Part shown: positions 62,355-64,000 of the stretch, piece by piece | Numbering within the stretch: position 1 is the stretch's first letter | How the letters are laid out: every line of letters starts with the position of its first letter | NCBI GenBank assembly: GCA_003707065.3 | Contig: PPXM03000006.1 | Span: 248,001-312,000, forward strand | Length of the DNA: 64,000 nt | Direction of reading: 5' to 3' | From: Trigonopsis variabilis | Taxonomy: Eukaryota; Ascomycota; Trigonopsidomycetes; Trigonopsidales; Trigonopsidaceae | Notes under the pieces: model-generated | Told to the model about the DNA's origin: nothing | Seen by the model: only the letters and a program-made list of their open reading frames with translations | Database searches by the model: none | Translations under genes and position numbers: made by a program

Positions 62355-63383
62355 CTAGTCTTCCGTCGGTGGAATGCCCACCGATTCGGCCGACACCTTG
62401 TCTTCCTCGTCGTCGTCGTCATCATCATCATCATCGTCGTCGTCGTCTGAGTTTTCCACCGTATCGCCCTTTACATCTTCGTCCGCATCTGAGGATGCTT
62501 TCGTGTATCCTCTGGGAAGCGTCACCGCCATTCTATCGCCATTAGCCCGCCAGTTCCGCCGATCTCGAAATCGGGATGCAGGCCGTTGCCCCAGCTGTGA
62601 TCGGTTAAACGATGACGATCGAGATAGATTGATTGTTGGGTCTCCATTGATCGACCGTCGGGCCCTAGACAGAGAAGGGGTGTCAGAGAGTTGGCTGACG
62701 TTTTCCTGTAGTTTCATATCACACAGTTCATTAGCTAGGGCTGCAATAGATCGCATAATTTGGGCCGTTCGTTCGGGCGAACTAGGAAGGCTGTCGCAAG
62801 CGTCTTCATGGATCCGTGAGCTATTAAGAGCCACCTCTCGTAACCGAACATATAGTTCGGGGTTTAGATGAGCATGCGCTCTCCCCATTGCATTTTCAAG
62901 CATGTCTTCTTCCAATCCAAATCGTTCGGCTCTCAGATCAGCTATAGCCAGCGATGATGGTCTGCTTAGCCGCCGCTCGAGATCCCTCGAAGCCGACAAT
63001 GGCCTGTCATCTTGGGCCTGGTAGGCCGATTGGGAACGTAGTTCTAGTCTATTTAATCGGTCTCGAAGCTCACTTAGTTCGGACCACACAGCGGCCGGGG
63101 GACTGGATTGACTGGCAGGAGAATGAAGGGGGTCGGATCCAAGAAGAGGACGGGAAGAGCGAGGAGGTATTCGGGAGTATTTATCTAGAAAAGGACGAGA
63201 ACTCAGTTCAGATGGTGTTGCATCGTGTTTTGAGAGAGAAGTATAGGAATGACGATAGCCTGCGCGAGAAGGAGCGCCTTCTGATTCCATGACCTCGCTT
63301 ATCCCCGGCGACGACGATACAAAGGACTGTCTTGATAGACGTGACTTCTGTCGAAAGGGAAACTGATTGTCGGACGGCAACAT
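62355..63383 (-). CDS. unknown Ser/Arg-rich protein with poly-Asp tail
   Basis: Not recognised. Intronless, 342 aa, hydrophilic throughout. Residues 1-95 are Ser/Arg/Pro-rich; the segment PPAAVWSELSELRDRLNRLE (about residue 95) starts a short coiled coil and looks like the conserved core; a second helical part (MRSIAALANELCDMKLQEN) follows. The C-terminal 40 residues are acidic with 13 consecutive Asp encoded by a GAT/GAC run. Many SRP serine clusters may be phosphorylated. Possibly a coiled-coil cytoskeletal or nuclear protein, but no function can be given. Confidence 0.6.
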   Translation of the reverse strand: MLPSDNQFPFRQKSRLSRQSFVSSSPGISEVMESEGAPSRAGYRHSYTSLSKHDATPSELSSRPFLDKYSRIPPRSSRPLLGSDPLHSPASQSSPPAAVWSELSELRDRLNRLELRSQSAYQAQDDRPLSASRDLERRLSRPSSLAIADLRAERFGLEEDMLENAMGRAHAHLNPELYVRLREVALNSSRIHEDACDSLPSSPERTAQIMRSIAALANELCDMKLQENVSQLSDTPSLSRARRSINGDPTINLSRSSSFNRSQLGQRPASRFRDRRNWRANGDRMAVTLPRGYTKASSDADEDVKGDTVENSDDDDDDDDDDDDDEEDKVSAESVGIPPTED

Positions 63384-64000
63384 CGCGTTCTGCGAGCGTT
63401 AATGTAGATTGAATGAATCAAGGGATAACGTTTGAGTTCCAGAGCCCTCAACAACGACAAGCACGCTCGTCACTAAAGATTGACCTGCGATCCGCAGATA
63501 ATGACTCAAGTGGATCCTCTATAAAGCGAAACCTGAGGTGTTTAGATAAGTTTCGAGCGTTGGCTGGGAGCTCTGTAGCGAGACACGCCAGACCGACACG
63601 GAAATGTATCTATCTGCTGTCTTGTTCAACTCAGAGGGTAAAATACAAGCAACGCGTTCCAGACCTAACTTTGCCTTCGTAGCGTGCAGGCGAGTCATTT
63701 GGTTCGAGATATTTAGAATTGAGTTCTCAAGGACCCAAACAATACTCATACTTGAGCTTGAAACTGACTCCAATGGTCGCATTTCAATCTGCAACATTTT
63801 TCGCTTTTCCCAGCTACGAGTCATTTGCTACTCACTCCACCCAATACACTCAGAGAATGCTCTTTGTGGATTGTAATTCTTCCAGCTGTTGTCCATCTCC
63901 GTCCTCGTCAACTGAGATTCATCAGCGAAGATTTATGTGGCCAGATGACGTCTGCAGTATACGCCAATGGAAAAAGATCACCATAGTCATCTTGTCAAAA
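63384..64000. other. upstream flank, gene-poor end of window
   Basis: Upstream of the poly-Asp protein. Short unrelated ORFs only. A frame open to the window edge begins with ATG at 63864 on the plus strand (46 codons, Ser/Cys-rich start); it could be the first part of a further gene but has no supporting feature. Confidence 0.35.

Overview
This window is a gene-dense, non-repetitive segment of a fungal nuclear chromosome. Evidence: about 35 protein genes on both strands with intergenic gaps mostly under 1 kb; short introns (34-70 nt is typical) with GT(A/G)NG donors, a CTAAC-type branch point and a nearby AG; an intron-containing tRNA-Trp; and fungal gene forms such as the trifunctional HIS4, a group VI hybrid histidine kinase (SLN1 type), Tim54, Stb6, the GID E3 subunit Rmd5 and ADHFE1 transhydrogenase. 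Genes carry roughly 0-3 introns, more than in budding yeast and fewer than in most mushroom fungi. A basidiomycete or other non-Saccharomycotina yeast-like fungus fits best, but I cannot name a species. No transposon, provirus, CRISPR array or biosynthetic cluster is visible.

Layout. 0.3-7.4 kb: lysyl-tRNA synthetase, an Mcp1-like membrane protein, a Mam3/CNNM transporter-like protein, mitochondrial ADHFE1. 7.4-9.1 kb: a long regulatory gap before an inositol-type transporter. 11-17 kb: splicing factor SPF27, ESCRT-III Snf7, a small unknown spliced ORF, the PKA regulatory subunit, a CBM48 protein, tRNA-Trp. 18-25.7 kb: a Dabb-domain protein, pyridoxal reductase, P5C dehydrogenase, a one-TM unknown protein, a LAT-type amino-acid permease. 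26-34.8 kb: GINS Psf1, Sec16 (with unresolved 5' end), an acidic unknown ORF, Tim10. 34.9-45.7 kb: Stb6, Rmd5/Gid2, Utp11, Cmc1, TAF9, a cysteine-type selenoprotein-K homologue, ESCRT-II Snf8/Vps22, HIS4. 45.8-54 kb: Tim54, FBP1, a box C/D snoRNA host gene, DNAJC9-like, Yme1. 53.7-64 kb: SLN1-like kinase, eIF3h, a dual-specificity phosphatase, an unknown acidic-tailed protein.

Working links. Genes are mostly independent housekeeping units rather than operon-like clusters. Still, several partners fall close together: Tim10, Tim54 and Yme1 (TIM22 pathway and i-AAA quality control); Rmd5 and FBP1 (E3 subunit and its classic glucose-induced substrate in yeast); Snf7 and Snf8 (ESCRT-III and -II). 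This is probably chance linkage.

The observations most worth follow-up are the intron-hosted cluster of five candidate C/D snoRNAs at 48.8-49.7 kb (two with guide matches at the canonical five-nucleotide spacing to known 18S methylation sites), an in-frame TGA in an otherwise intact SLN1-type kinase, a PKA regulatory subunit with no recognisable docking domain, and a CBM48 protein ending in a polybasic amphipathic tail.
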